Under the pieces are notes generated by a model. It was not told the origin of the DNA and searched no databases. It worked only from the letters and a program-made list of their open reading frames with translations. Shown here one piece after another: positions 24,401 through 36,894 of a DNA stretch of 64,000 nucleotides (positions within the stretch are counted from its first letter, which is position 1; each line of letters opens with the position of its first letter). The position numbers and the translations under genes were made by a program. Origin of the DNA: Pontederia crassipes (Eukaryota; Streptophyta; Magnoliopsida; Commelinales; Pontederiaceae); NCBI GenBank assembly GCA_030549335.1, contig CM060195.1, positions 29,330,874-29,394,873 of the forward strand, read 5' to 3'.

Positions 24401-25650
24401 GACTACACATATCAGCAAAGAAAGAAATTCTTTCATGACTTGAAAGATTATTATTGGGATGATCCCTTTCTATTTAGAAAATCTCCTGATGGCATGTATA
24501 GAAGATGTGTACCCCAATCTGAATTTCAAGAAATCTTGGAGGCATGCCATTCATCCCCTAATGGAGGTCATGGAGCCACACACAAGACTACTGCCAAAGT
24601 CCTCCAATTTGGATTTTATTGGCCAAGTTTATTCAAGGATGCACATATCTTTGTGAAGGGTTGTGATCAATGCCAAAGAGCTGGTTCCATTTCAAGAAGG
24701 AATGAAATGCCACAACAAGGAATTCTAGAAGTGGAAATATTTGATGTTTGGGGAATTGACTACATGGGGCCTTTCCCTAGTTCATGTGGTTACAAGTTTA
24801 TTCTTCTAGCTGTGGACTATGTGTCCAAATGGATTGAGGCCATTCCCACCATTGCAGCTGATTCCAGGGCAGTAATCAAATTGTTCAAGGAAGTTATCTT
24901 TCCAAGGTTTGGAATTCCTAGAGTGGTCATAAGTGATGGGGGTAGCCACTTTATTGAAAGGTGTTTTGAAAACCTCCTAATTAAATATGGAGTGAGGCAC
25001 AAAGTTTCCACTTCATATCACCCCCAAACAAATGGCCAAGCAGAAGTGTCAAATAGGGAGGTAAAGGCCATATTGGAGAAAACAGTTTCTTTGACAAGAA
25101 AAGATTGGAGTTTGAAGTTGAATGAAGCTCTTTGGGCATATAGGACAGCATACAAGACTCCAATTGGTACTTCTCCCTACAAGTTTGTCTATGGAAAAAC
25201 TTGCCATTTGCCAATTGAGTTGAAGCATAAGGCATATTGGGCAGTCAAGGCACTCAATTATGATATGCACGCATGTGGGCAAAAGAGGCTTCTCCAAATT
25301 GATGAACTTGATGAAATTAGGCTAAATGCCTACCATAATTCAGAATTCTACAAGGAAAGGACTAAAAGATGGCATGATGGAAGGATTCTGAAAAGGGATT
25401 TCAAGGTTGGAGACCTTGTATTACTCTTCAACTCAAGATTAAAGATTTTTCCAGGAAAGTTGAAGTAAGGTGGAGTGGACCATTCAAAATTCATAAAGTA
25501 TATCCATTTGGTGCTGTGGACCTTCTGAATGACAAAGATGACATATTTATGGTAAATGGACAGAGGTTAAAGCTTTACAATCCCACAGCCATGGATTCTG
25601 CAAAGGAGGAGCTGACTCTAGCTGATTTGCCACTACCACCTAGCTGATTT
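21470..25650 (+). CDS. pol: Element A pol region: protease, RT, RNase H, integrase
   Basis: After a linker with a helical LEVQ-type segment and a proline-rich part come: aspartic protease (about 22080-22380, motif [14 protein letters not shown]); reverse transcriptase (about 23000-23760, with [30 protein letters not shown] and FMDDFSVYG); RNase H (about 23890-24270, [18 protein letters not shown] to ADHLSRM); and integrase (about 24530-25200) with an HHCC zinc part (GCDQCQRAG), [19 protein letters not shown] and [14 protein letters not shown]. This order is diagnostic for Ty3/gypsy. A C-terminal tail region runs to about 25650. Reading is interrupted in a few places; the element is treated as a fossil. 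Confidence 0.9.
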
Positions 25651-27161
25651 CACCTTGTAACAATGTCTAGCCAAAGACATTAAAGAAAGGCACTTCTTGG
25701 GAGGTAACCCAAGCCATTATCAACCTAATCCTTCTGTTTTTGCAGGAATAAGAGATGAGGAACAAGTTCAAACCACAATTCCAATATTTAGGGAGTACCC
25801 ATACCCTTTACTTTTGATTTTTCCACTGAAAACTCAATGATAACTGATAATATCTTTTTCATTATGATACATTGATCATATCATCATCTGAATTAACATT
25901 CATTTCAGTTATCCAAATCTGTTTTAGATTAATTTCAGTGAACTTCGGAAATTTCCAATGCATTGTTGAAATTGTGCACTCAAAACTCCGATTTCACTAT
26001 TTCACTGATATCTTTTGGTTCTCTGCAGGATCAATTGCTACTAATGAAGATTAGATCACCCAAAGTTTCTGGATGAAGTGCCAAAAGCATTCAAATGCCC
26101 AATTTAATGCATTTCAATCCCACCCACTCCTCTCCCTTGCCTTTATTTCAACCCTGAGGACAATGTTGAGAATAAGCTTGGGGGGGGAAACTTGGTGCTT
26201 TTCTAACCTTTACACCATGTTTTCAATTGATTTTAATGTTCATATCATAGTTCATACCAGGTTATCATTGGTTTTCACAAGTTATCACTAGTTATCACTC
26301 GGTTATCAATTTTTGGACCCAACTCAATTCTGAATTCATTTTGACTCTGGAATGGGTAGAATACTTTATTTTGACAGTAGGTGCACTCCAAGACCAAGTT
26401 GCCAACTTGGCCATTAGCCTTCTTGCTTTTTGGCATTATGAATTCAGATGCATTTGAATAAAATTTTTAGCTGAAAATTTTTCCTTTTTGTGGGTCACAC
26501 TAGTTGATACTTATGGATTGAATTAGTAATATCAGATGTCTAGAAGGGAGTCAAGGCTCTTGCTGCCATGCTAAATAGGAAAACTTGACTTTTTGGATAA
26601 AGGGATCTAAACTATACTTGAGTTTGAACTATTGCTCACTTCATGAACAGGATAGAAAAATGAGAAAAGGAAAAGTAAAAAGTCATATGCATGCATAGAA
26701 AAAAGGAAGAGAGCAAAACTTCCAAAGGAATCTCTCTTCAATGCAAAAAGAAAAAAAAATTTAGGAGAGCAAAACTTCCCAAGGAATCTCTCCTAAAGAA
26801 AGCATGAATAAAAATCAGGTGCTAAACCTGTTTATATGCATTTCATGAATAAAAGTCAGGTGTTAAACCTGTTTAATCAATTGAAAACCTGTTCATGAAG
26901 AGATTTGTAGTTCAACCCCTTTGTAAAGTTGATAATTCCTACAATTCAAACATGTTATTGCTAGTACTTCTTCCATGGCTTAAATTTGCTTTAGCCTCTG
27001 TGATTCCCTAGCTAGAAATTGAGTTTTTGGAAAGAATGAAGTGTTGACAAAGTGAGAAACTCATTGGATTCAATTCAGCTAGACTTTACTTCATTTGTGG
27101 ACTTTTAATTCAAGTTTGTCCTTAATTTCTGAATGTTTTGCTTGAGGACAAGCAAAAGGCT
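25651..27161 (+). other. Element A 3' non-coding region
   Basis: 1.5 kb between pol and the polypurine tract with no recognisable envelope-like frame, although many Athila relatives carry one here. It contains a PPT look-alike, GACAATGTTGAG followed by AAGCTTGGGGGGGG (26160-26187), and a repeated phrase CTTCC-AAGGAATCTCTC (26727 and 26773). Confidence 0.7.
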
Positions 27162-27176
27162 AAGCTTGGGGGAGTT
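27162..27176 (+). other. Element A polypurine tract
   Basis: AAGCTTGGGGGAGTT directly before the 3' LTR start TGATCACTTG, the plus-strand DNA primer site. Confidence 0.9.
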
Positions 27177-30100
27177 TGATCACTTGCTGATCATTATATG
27201 ATTCTAACCCATTTTAGATGAAATTCATACATATCGAGTCCCACTTTTGCCTATTTTTGGGCCAATTATACTTGGAATGCAAACATTGTGATAACTAGTT
27301 GATATTCCTAATTTCATACTTAATTCCATGTGCATAGAGGTTCTGAAATGCCAAAATCCATTAATATTTAAATTCTATGCCAAGTTATCATTTTGAGGAC
27401 AAGTTATCATTCCTAAGTGTCAAGTTATCATTATTTTGAATGAACTGATTTTCAATGGTTTTCTTGCCCTAAATCCATCATTATCATGTATAAATCATAT
27501 TTGGATAGTCACATCTCAAGTTGTGCAAAGTTTTAAGTCCATTTGAACAAGTTATCATTTTTCAAGTGCCAAGTTATCGTTAAAGGACAATTCTATCATT
27601 TCGACATGCAAAACCATTAATTCTGCACAAGGACCTTAAGCATTCATCTTATTATTGTTCTAACTCATTGCTGGTCAAATTTCATCACATTTGGATAATC
27701 AAAACTCACGTTATGATAAGTTATCATTTTTAAGTCATATAAGTTATCGTTTTTGGGGCACTCAAGTTATCACTTTGAGGAATCTCATTCATATTTGATT
27801 TTTGACCTCACTCACTTGTCACTCTAATCAATTTGATGCCTGAAATGCTTTGAACCACCCATATTAGGACATTTTCCAAGATTTCCATAAAGTTATCATT
27901 CCGAGCCCTTGAATTCATTCATATCGATATAAGTTTTCATTCTTGCACAACACATAATCCCATCTGATAATTGAACTAGTTACCAGCATTATCCTAATCT
28001 TTATTTGTCAAAATACTACTCAAGAGCTTTGATGCTTGCTGTTTGGGTTTTTGTAGCAAGAAGAAAAGGTGGCCAAAAGGTGGAAAAAGTAGGGGGGGAC
28101 CACTACTTTTTCCTGCACAAAAGGGAATCTGCAGCTGGAATTTTTGCAGAGGACACATGGCTGCAATCAAAGCATAAAGAATGTTCAGATGCTGATCAAA
28201 GGGTGGAGAGAAGTGATATAAAAGGTGGATTTTTCTGGAGGAAGGGGAGGCTGGTCATTCAAGGGTTTGGAGCAAGGCAAGGCAAGGGCTGCTGCTGGAT
28301 TTTGGAGCTGCTGGCCGAGAAGCTTCAAAGAACCATGAATTGCATATGTTTTTTATCCCATTTGATTTCAAATCTTGTAAATATGAGGAGCTAAACTCCA
28401 TTTCTTCTAGTATAGGGTAGTAGTTTAGATTAGTTTTGGATGGATATGGACTGTTTTATAACTCCTACACTGAATCATTTGATGATTTTCATATTTCAGA
28501 ATTTTCTAATGTTAGTTCTTGCCATTGTTGGATCCTATTGTAATCTATAGCTGAGAAGTTATCATTTGATCCATCCCTAGTTCAGAAATGGATTAGAAAT
28601 CAATGTCAAGTTCTGAATTCCAATTTGATTGAAGTTATGATTTCTGAAATCTAGATTTTCTAGTTTCTGTTTTCTGAATTTCCTGAACCTGAACTCCTGA
28701 ATCTTTGAATCTGTTTGCCATTGTGGATCTGATTAATAGAGCAACTGGAAGGTTGATATTGTCCCAAATCTTGATCAGAAATGAATCAAGATTGTTTGGC
28801 ATTCTTTATGATTCAAATCTGTTCATTGTTACTAATCTGATTTTAAAAACTGAATTCTGATTTCCTGATTCCTGAATTTTCTAATTTCTGTGGATATCAG
28901 ATTCTGTTCTTCATTTCTAACCTGATTAATTGAGTCCTTGGGATGTTGCTATTGTCCCTATCTTGTTCAGAAATGAATCAAGATTGTTTGGACAATCATT
29001 TGACTCAAATCAGATTTTTTTCCACTGATTTCTAATTCTGATTTTCTGGTTATCTGATTTCTGAACTGTTTGAACCTATTTGACATTCTGAACTTGATTA
29101 ATTGAGCAATTGGAAGGTTGGTCTTCATCCTAATCTTGTTCATAATTGAGTTATGAATATTTGGGCATTCCATGATTCAAATCTATTCTCAACATTACCT
29201 TAAGTTTGATTTGGAAACTAAAATTCCTGAATTTCAGAATCTGGTTTCCTGAATTTAAAAATATGATTTCTTGAGCTTTTGAATCTGATTGTCATCAAGG
29301 ATTGGATAATTGAATAGTTGAGAGGCTAATATATGCCATGATCTTATTCAGAAATGAATCAAGATCTTTGACAATTCAGAATTCAAATTTGATTTTTTCC
29401 AAAATCTGAATTCTTAGTTTGATTATAATTCTATTTTCTGATTGTTTGGAATATGATTTGCCAATTGTCAATCCCTATTTTATTCAAATCACTGAGAGGT
29501 GTACTCTAGGAATCCCTTGCAGTCCAGAGATGGGTCAAGGGGCATTTGGCAAACTTGAATTCCATCAATCCACATTGCTGATTTTCCTGAAATGCTGATT
29601 TTTGTTTTCTCATTTAATTAACTTCTGATTTCCATTGTCAACCCTCATATTAATCCATACTGAGAGGTAGTCTTAAGGGCTTCCTTGAGATCCAGAGATG
29701 GGCCAAGGACCAATGGAAATTATGAACTCATGTGGCCATATGTTTTGCATTTCCAATTGAGTGTGTTTGTGTGGATTTCAATTTATTTTTGCAACCGAGA
29801 GGTTGATTTTGAATCTTCCTTGAATTCAGAGATGAATCATGGAACACAAGCACCATTATTGATTATATTTTAATTTGGTTTGGTTGATTGGAATGATTCC
29901 ATCTTTTTATGATTGCAAATGCAAGTTATCGTTCCAAACTTCCTTGAATTGCAAAAAATCAGCATTGAATCTTTCTTTTGAGCCCAATGATAACTTGATT
30001 TTCAGTGAGGACCCTCTTTTGATTAAACCTAGCTAACAATTATATAATCATATATTGCTTAGTTAGAGGCCAATTGAGCTGTGGGAATAGCCATTTTCAA

Positions 30101-30514
30101 GTTGAATTAAAAGTTGGACATTTAATGATAACTTGTTCCATTCCATCCTTAATTAATTTAGATGAACCCAAAATCCTAGAAGAAGCTTCCTCATAGATAG
30201 TTAAACCTTTTTAGACTTCATTCTAGCATTTATAATTCAGTTTTGATAAATTTCCAAAACCCAAAAATATGTTTTCACTTCCCTTTGAAAATCTATTTTT
30301 AGCCATTAAAGTAGAACTAATTTAGATTGTTTTAGGGTGCCTTAGGCTTCAAATTCTTGTGGATACGACAACCTGAGTCTACTACAACTTACCTGTGCAC
30401 TTGCAGCTAGTGAGTTGGGAGACCAAAAAAAAATGAAAAATTGACATTTTCTTTAATTTCAGCAAGTTATCACTAATCAATCACAAATATCACTATCAAG
30501 TTTTTTGCTGATCA
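27177..30514 (+). repeat. Element A 3' LTR with extended terminus
   Basis: Matches the 5' LTR at about 98% by eye up to the family end ATCA at 30498. It then continues 16 bases to 30514, and only then does the GCTAA duplication follow. The extra bases are AGTTTT, the spacer that precedes the primer site, plus TTGCTGATCA, identical to LTR bases 8-17 (16708-16717). Confidence 0.9.
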
Positions 30515-30694
30515 GCTAACATGGCTGAAAATTTAATATAACAAGTCATCATAGCTATATAATGGCAGTAAGAGTAGGACCGTGACGACATAACTTTTAC
30601 TTCAATTTGGACACTGTGAGGATAGTGAAATCTATTTTACATGCCATGAAAAGTCATATTTAGGCTATTATCAAGCTATTATGGGATGTTATGA
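30515..30694 (+). repeat. B1 5' LTR, piece 2
   Basis: Begins with the right copy of GCTAA (30515-30519) and matches the B1 3' LTR at about 44955-45185, for example CTTTTACTTC-ATTTGGACA. It ends where copia element C2 enters. Confidence 0.8.
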
Positions 30695-30696
30695 CG

Positions 30697-31827
30697 TTGG
30701 AGCAAGGTTTTAATGTCCTATATAATTACGTTTCGATGATACAAACCTCGGTAGATTAGTGTTATATGCTGAAAAAGATTGACAACTTTATGAACTAAAC
30801 TTTGATTGAATAATTGACTATAATCTTATTAGATTTTGGATGAATGATGAATACCAAAGTTGTAGAGAATTTTGTTTGTTATCCATAGAATCCAAGATAA
30901 CTAATTTGGATAAGCACGCAGAAAGTTATGCTCAAAATAGTATAGGACGATTAACTTTTTGGTCGAAGCAATGAAGGTCGGTCGAGGCACCGGTCGAGCG
31001 ATAAGACACACAGATTGCCCAGCTCAACGTCGAGACTACACTGGTCGACAATCTGGTCATCGCACCGATCGACCGATCAGGTCAATGACTAAAATCCAAA
31101 ATGACGAGACTACACCGGTCGACACACCTGTTGATAGTCCGGTCGATCGATCAGCTGCATTCACTGAGGACATCGCGCAACGTTCATATAGATTAGTCCC
31201 AGGCCGAGATGAATAATAATGGCTATTTTTCAAGGGAAAATTTGTGAAAATTTTTCTGAACAAAATTTTTCTGAACAAAATTTTCACATATAGCAGCTTT
31301 TAAAAGGAGTGTCAAAGCTTGAAGAAAGAGCATCCATCCAAGCATTCTAGGAAAACTTCAATTTATCAAAAGAATATCATTCTCTTGAAATTATTGTTCT
31401 AGTTTCTCTTCTTTCTCTTTTCTCTTCTTGTGAGCATGATATTGTAAAATTGAGAAACACTTGTTTAGAAAATTGAGTGAGCTCCCGTGTAAAAGAGGTT
31501 CCATATCTTACCTCTTGAGCTAGAGAAAAGATAAGCTTCTTAGGAGAAAAGATAAGCTTCCAAAGAGGAGAGGTGTGCCTTACCTCTCAAAGTGGAAAAA
31601 GGTGGTTTGATGTAAAGGGTTCTTCCTTTTCATATTTGGAACAAAGGAAGAGTTTAGTGGAATCTCCGGCTATCTCGAGGTCGAGAAGTCGGAGTGGAGA
31701 CATAGGATAAGGTGTGGTCGAACCTCGTCAACAACCACCTTATGTTATTGTGTTTGAAATCGTTATTTTTTTATTTAAACACCAATTCACCCCCCCCCCC
31801 CCCCCGCTTGTGCCTTGGGATCCTACA
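30697..31827 (+). repeat. C2 5' LTR
   Basis: Starts TTGGAGCAAGG and ends CCTACA. The part 30960-31160 holds a cluster of GGTCGACC / ATCGACCGATC words. A run of 16 C lies at 31790-31805 near its end. Confidence 0.82.
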
Positions 31828-31829
31828 AT

Positions 31830-31840
31830 TGGTATCAAAG
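31830..31840 (+). other. C2 primer binding site
   Basis: TGGTATCAAAG, two bases after the LTR, fits the initiator tRNA-Met complement better than the C1 site does. Confidence 0.75.
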
Positions 31841-31882
31841 TGAGTTTTCTCTTTTTTTTAAGATTTAATCATCTTTAGAACT

Positions 31883-32386
31883 ATGGCATCAAGTTGATTT
31901 AGTTTTTCCGAAGGACAATCAATTAGTCATCCACCATTTTTTAATACTTCAAATTTTGCATATTGAAAAATTAAGATTCAAGCACACATATGTTCCATTG
32001 ATATTGACACGTGGGATATTGTTAAAAAAGGTTATTATTTGCATGATAAATTACCTTTAGAATATACCGATAGAGAGAAATTTTTTGCAAAACTTGATTG
32101 AAAAGCCAAAAATATTTTTTTATTGTGCTTTGGATTCAAAGGAGTTTAATCGGATTTCTAATTGTGAGAGTGCAAATGAGATTTTGAAAAAACTCATTAT
32201 TACTTATGAAGGAACGGATAAAGTTAAAGTATTTAGATTAAATATTTTAAATCACCAATATGATTCTTTTAAGATGCATGAAAATGAATCCATTAATTAT
32301 ATGATTATACAGTTTAACGATATTATGAATGCCTTAGCCTCCAAAAAGTAGAAAAGTTCATCAGGTCTCTCTCCTCCAAATGGCAT
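31883..32386 (+). pseudogene. C2 gag-like region, first part
   Basis: Same start ATGGCATCAAGT as C1 and the same downstream peptide words (LDSKEFNRISNCESANEILK, SFKMHENESIN). It stops matching at CCAAATGGCATA, where a B-family sequence begins. Interrupted fossil. Confidence 0.7.
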
Positions 32387-35300
32387 AATACATACTTTTT
32401 TTTGTACAGGCCGTTACCATTCGGTAACGACCCTCTCTAACATTTTCTATATAAGCACAGGAGCATGAGCATCTACCGAAGGCGATAAGCGCGCAACCAC
32501 GACCTGTGACTATCAGCGCCTATTTGACATCATCACTGCTAGGGCCGTGGTTTTCATATCATGACCCGTTAAACTATGTAGAAGGCTTGTGAGCTCTTCA
32601 ATATGACTCAATAACATTACCTCATGGGCCGTTAGATGCCCATCACGACCCGTAATGACATGGAAGAATACATAAAGAAGAAAAATAGAGATGAAGAAAA
32701 GAAGAGGAAGAAAGAAATAAAAACAAAATTGCCTCCTCGGAGTTGAAGAAAAGTAGGAAACCGAGACGCCCAAATTTCTATCGGCCAAGGACACTATGGA
32801 TTCTTCGTGCCTTCCTCTTACAGCTTCAACATCTACCGAGTCGAGACAAATTAGGTTGTTTCATTTCCTTTTTTACATTAATATTTTTCATTATCGTATA
32901 TATGCTCCTACGGGATTTGATTTCCAACACTGGGACAATGTTGAGTTCAAGCTTGGGGGAGTTTGCAATTTCTCTTCATGTTTTATTTGCATATTTGCTT
33001 GCATTTCATATTACAAAAAAAATCAGAAAAAAAAATTGTTTTTCATAATTGAAAATTGCATCTTATTTTCTTATGCTTTAGTATTTACTTATTTTCAAGC
33101 ACTATTTAAGGACATCTTGTTAATTAACAAAATTTTAAGCATTATTATTTTATCATTGATGGCCTCCGTGTTGGGTAATTGGTTTGAAGAAAGTTGCTTA
33201 GTGAAACTATGAATTTTTTATGACAAATCTCATTCATGCTTTATTTTTTATATTATGTATATTAGCTTGATAATAATTATATCCCTATTGAACATTCAAG
33301 TATAGCTGAGCTTACTAATAAATAAGTACATGTAAAATTGTCATCATATATAAAAGAGGGCTAGTGGAGCCCCAAAAAGTATGAGGAGGTACAAAAAAAG
33401 TGTTATTCGGAACCTTGGTGAGTTCGGGTAATTAGATCTGTAGGGGATTCTTACCTGTGTTATGGGATCCGTCGGTTGAAAGCCCGTTACATGGACCACT
33501 TTGCTCAATATGCAGAAGCATATGAGTATCAAATCAATAAAAAAAGGTGAAAAGAAAAAGAAGTGAAAAAAATGAATGATGATGAAAAGTTTCTAAGTAA
33601 AAGTAATAAATGAATAAAAGCTCATGTTACACGTGTATTCTTACATTGATATTTTTATTTTCAACAATTATTTTCTTATTGTTCAGAGCTGAATTTGGAG
33701 GAGTTTAAAAATGTCTTTCATTCAGAAATTTCACCAAGTCAGGTTGTTCAGAGCGATGGATGTATAAAATTTAGTGCTAAGAAGACTAGTTGAGTGAAAG
33801 GGTGAAATCAATGATTAACCATTTTTTGTTGGAGCTTTTCTTTGAACATTGCTTGAGGACAAGCAAGTATCTAAGCTTGGGGGAGTTTGATGCATCCAAA
33901 ATACAACATATAATTAAGCATGCATTTAATCACATTTTGATTCATTTTCATATAGCATGCATCATTTTATGACCTTATTTGCTTTAATTTTATAAAAATC
34001 TACTCAAATTTTATAATGGAGCCAAGAATCCACAGAAACAAACAACACTCAAATCAGAGTTAAAATGGAGCCAGAATGTGCAAATTAGTGAAGATTGCCA
34101 GGGCTGAATTGAATATAATGGGTCGTTATATGACCATAAAGGCTTTAACAGCAGGGGCGTGAACAACCCATTACGACCTGTTAAAATGCTCAGTTTCAGT
34201 CTACTTCGATTTGGACACTATAAGGGCTGTTATGGGCCATTACGAAGGATGTTTTTGAGATTTCTTCGATTTTTCTTGAGAATTTCAAGTCCAGATCAAA
34301 CCCAAACTTTATTCTAAGCCCCAGGGATGATTATGAAACATATTTACTTAGATTTAAAGGAGTTTTGAATGGTTTTAAAGATCTATCAAAGTCTATTTCG
34401 AATTTACTTGTTTTTACACAAAAAGATTTCGAATCAAATCGAAACTCTATGAAAACTCTTGGGACCCCTGGAGGCTATAAATAAAGGTCCTACAAGATAG
34501 AAAAATGTGTGCTTGAGACCTGGGAGCCATGCCATATTGCATAGGATGAATTTCAAGGAGAAGATTGCGCAACAACTCATCGTTGGTGTTGTGCAACGGT
34601 CTAGAGATCCGAAGGCTGAGAATTCTTCTTCTATTTTTTATTTTGATGCTTTTTTACCTGATTATTATAGTTTATTATTTCTGTAATAGAGATTTTATAT
34701 TCTTTTCAAGAATGAAAATTGTTTGAACCTTGTTATTAATTGAGTTAATTTATATTTTCGGTTTCTTTTGATTATGCATGCTAAGTTCATTGCCTTTTGA
34801 TGAGTAATTTTATTTCTGAGATTAAATTACAAACCTGTATGAGAAGTGATTAGTTTCAAAAAATTATTATTATGTTGATAATTGATCTTTTACTTCTAAG
34901 TTGAAGTATACATAATGCATGTTTAGTAACTCAACGTTTGTGCCGAATTTCGTGCGGTCTATTATTCTATCTAGATTTATGGATGAATAGTAGTGAGGAG
35001 ATACATATTAATGCATCTTAACTCTCTGTAAGATTAATAGTTAACTCGCCATTGCAGTTAGTAGTTTTATTAGAAGTTAAGGTAGTTTTTTTTACTAGTT
35101 TTGAGAGGTTAAGAATCGACACTATTATTTTCTGTTACAATTCAACTATTATAGAGGAACGTACACATTTATCTTTACATTAATCGTCCATAATTCCCAA
35201 GGCTCGGCACCTATTTATTTTATTTTATGTTATTTAATTTTTTGCACATTTATTTTCTACTTTTATATCACAACACCCTTTTCTTCTCTAAGTGGATTAT

Positions 35301-35418
35301 TAAGATAGATTAAATTTAACTAGTTTCTCATGGGTTCGACACTCTACACTCCACTTTATTATTTGATACGACTAGTGCATTTGCTAGCAAATTTATTTGT
35401 TACAAATTTTACGCAACA
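32387..35418 (+). mobile_element. B2: 3' fragment of a B-family Athila-like element
   Basis: Sits inside the C2 gag region. It comprises about 1.5 kb of B-type 3' interior (matching B1 at 43.2-44.7 kb), a PPT-like block at 32949-32962, the true polypurine tract 33873-33887 and a complete LTR 33888-35418 (TGATGCATCC to CAACA; TATA-type TATAAATAA near 34476). The 5' half and 5' LTR are missing and no target duplication is seen. It either arrived truncated or lost its front, perhaps together with C2 sequence. Confidence 0.75.
33888..35418 (+). repeat. B2 3' LTR
   Basis: 1.53 kb B-family LTR with the shared start AAAATACAACATATAATTA, the TATA region, and the terminal block GGGTTCGACACTC (35334-35346) and GACTAGTGCATTTGCTAGCA. 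Confidence 0.85.
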
Positions 35419-36005
35419 GTGACTCATCGAGCTTTTCTAGTGAGGATGCATACCTATGCTTAATGGTACACAACTATGAGGTAATTTCTTACCCTTCCGA
35501 AAATGATCTTTTTTTTATGTGCATAAAGAATTTTTCTCTCTTATAAAAATGTATCTTGCACTTAAATAGGAAAATGAGAAATTACTACATGAGTTTGAGA
35601 AATTAAAAGAAGAAAAAGATACATATTTTGTAGAAAATGAAAATTTGAAAAATGAAATTGATTCTTTGGAAATTACACATGCATGTGAAATTGTAAAACT
35701 AGCATGTTATTTAGAAAAAGTAAAGAAGGAAAATAGTTTTTTGAAAAATTCTCAAAGTAATGATAAGGCTATTTTTTATGCAAAAAAGGTAATTCTAGGA
35801 TATACTTTGGACATACTTATTGGAAATCTAAACATTATTGTCATAAATTGTTAAAAAATTCACATATTACTTGTTTTGCATGTGGATTTCATGGTCATTA
35901 TGCTTATCAATGCAAAGTAGGAAAACCATGCCAACATGGAATGATATGGGTTCCAAAAGAAACATTGACTAACAAAATTGGACCCAAAGAAGTTTTGATC
36001 AAATA
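35419..36005 (+). pseudogene. C2 gag-like region, second part with zinc knuckle
   Basis: A lysine/glutamate-rich helical stretch (NEIDSLEITHACEIVKLACY) is followed by the knuckle CFACGFHGHYAYQC (C-x2-C-x4-H-x4-C, about 35871-35912) and WVPKE, the wording found just after the knuckle in plant copia gag proteins. C1 lacks this part. No protease motif follows. Fossil. Confidence 0.7.
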
Positions 36006-36259
36006 ATTATTTTTCAGATGTGCCTCACATGTAAAGCAAAGAACAAGCGGAATTGAAAATGTGAATGCACCAAGGCCATGGTAGAAGTATCATTTACGTA
36101 AAAATTATGAGCATTGGTTATACTATTACATTATTTTTGTAAATTTACTCTACTATCATGATTCTTAAGTGTTAAGCCTACTTTTTGATTTCTCACTCAA
36201 AATTATTATTTCTTTGAAAGAAAAAAGGGACATATAAAATAGAAAAAGAAAATTGTCAT

Positions 36260-36894
36260 AATGATAGGGGGAGCATGTTAAAATTTTCTTTGAAATATTA
36301 TTCACTCACCTTAAATATGATATAGTTACCTTTTGTTAAAATATTGATTATTTGATATAATCCAACTTAATTTTGACATATCATTAATATAATTGTTGTC
36401 TCAAAGTTTTATGCACTATCTTGATCCTTTATCATATGACACATGTTTGATTTCATATTTTTCCATTATAAATTGGTCATGAATTTAGGGGGAGCTATTT
36501 TTTTAAACTATCGCATATATTATGTTATTTCCTATATGACAAAAGGGGGAGAATAAATATCTTTTATGACATGATTAAAGGGAGAGTTACATATTGTTCC
36601 TTAAATGCTTCAGGTGCAAATTACTTTTTGATCAAACAAAAGGGGTAGAAATATGATAAGAATATAGGGGACATTTATATAGGAGAAATATATAACCCCT
36701 GAGTTATAATATGGAATCTATTAATATAACTCTATATGAACAGTACCATACAAATAGTACTTATGTGCATATCTATCATTGTAAGGAAAGCTTAATTTTA
36801 GGAGAAGTAAAATTGATTTTACAATTTTTTTGCATTTGTTTAACTTATATATTTTTCATACTTCTCAATTTTTCTTTATCAAAAAGGGGGAGAT
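36260..36894 (+). other. C2 serial polypurine tracts
   Basis: Seven or so AGGGGGAG-like blocks (near 36268, 36487, 36545, 36589, 36645, 36800 and 36883), the last directly before the LTR. They align block by block with C1 at 7390-7881. Confidence 0.75.

Larger units (their letters stand above)
16701..30514 (+). mobile_element. A: young, full-outline Ty3/gypsy Athila-lineage element
   Basis: 13.8 kb with LTRs of about 3.3 kb, a perfect tRNA-Asp primer site, gag, pol in the order protease, reverse transcriptase, RNase H, integrase, a polypurine tract and a 5-bp target duplication (GCTAA). The RT block FMDDFSVYG and the primer site place it in the Athila lineage. No envelope-like frame is seen between pol and the PPT. 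I count about 70 differences between the LTRs over 3.3 kb, near 2%, which at usual plant rates means roughly one million years. The coding region has about three breaks, so it is not whole, but it is well preserved. It inserted into the 5' LTR of B1. Confidence 0.93.

Noticed and set aside
25650-27160. Envelope-like gene in element A
   Set aside because: Expected in some Athila relatives, but only short frames without a membrane segment or signal peptide are present.
31790-31805. Run of 16 C in the C2 LTR
   Set aside because: Homopolymer of a kind that often varies or is misassembled; C1 has a shorter C run at the same place, so not a separate feature.
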